64,000 nucleotides of DNA from the NCBI GenBank assembly GCA_964006375.1, contig OZ023268.1:83773835-83837834 (forward strand), in the 5' to 3' direction. Under the pieces are notes generated by a model, which searched no databases, had not been told where the DNA came from, and saw only the letters and a program-made list of their open reading frames with translations. How positions within the stretch are numbered: the first letter of the stretch is position 1; every line of letters begins with the position of its first letter. Shown here piece by piece: positions 63,835 to 64,000 of this stretch. A program made the translations under genes and the position numbers. Source of the DNA: Tillus elongatus. Taxonomy: Eukaryota > Arthropoda > Insecta > Coleoptera > Cleridae.

Positions 63835-64000
63835 GTTTAATTTGTGCGTCTTCATGAAAAATGTGTCTCTCAACATTTCACAATGATAGATCTGTTCATG
63901 ACGCAATGGCAGCTTTGTCAGTAAACACGTCGACACCCGGTATTTATGTGTTTTACTAAATCAAGACTACTGTTAAGACAAATATAGAAGGCAGTATAAT

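Overview
The window is AT-rich, intron-scale animal DNA that is almost entirely mobile and repetitive. Long (TA)n arrays, DD41D and DUF4817-type mariner elements, a Tc1-like element, several Jockey/I-type LINEs, a tRNA-headed SINE and a Penelope-like element (PLE) with hammerhead ribozyme motifs together suggest an arthropod, probably an insect or arachnid. The species cannot be fixed from this sequence. There are no prokaryotic features: no operons, no Shine-Dalgarno sites and no CRISPR array.

Layout. 0-5 kb holds a broken LINE reverse transcriptase, a diverged copy of the main composite repeat, a decayed mariner and a second RT fragment. 6.8-9.5 kb is a scrambled PLE: inverted terminal repeats, RT and GIY-YIG endonuclease fragments on opposite strands, and three tandem 305-bp units that each carry a hammerhead ribozyme fold. 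11.3-15.8 kb holds a SINE and two complete DD41D mariners with terminal inverted repeats (TIRs). The second mariner has an uninterrupted 359-codon transposase (14231-15310, minus). 17.3-19.3 kb is a direct duplication of a ~0.97 kb repeat that contains 70-bp subrepeats. 20-24.7 kb holds a composite repeat, a LINE 3' half with RNase H, a SINE and a DD34D mariner relic. 25.6-27.7 kb is a second DD41D mariner copy sitting inside a (TA)n array. 28-44 kb is dominated by the ~1.34 kb composite repeat (left module, (TA)n, right module, TIR-bounded 3' module) and by a ~415-bp tandem family. One composite copy is split by a LINE flanked by a 9-bp direct repeat. 45.5-47 kb is a third DD41D copy. 48.5-52.6 kb holds inverted 415-bp units and an inverted composite with a 141-bp array. 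56.4-60.1 kb is a nest of LINE fragments, and 60.9-62.1 kb a SINE next to a Tc1-like relic.

Only one stretch looks like a host gene: a 282-bp minus-strand exon at 54315-54596 with clean acceptor and donor sites, relatively GC-rich and Ser/Pro-rich. The rest may be intron or intergenic DNA around it. Most transposon genes are broken. The 14231-15310 transposase is the only one that could be intact.
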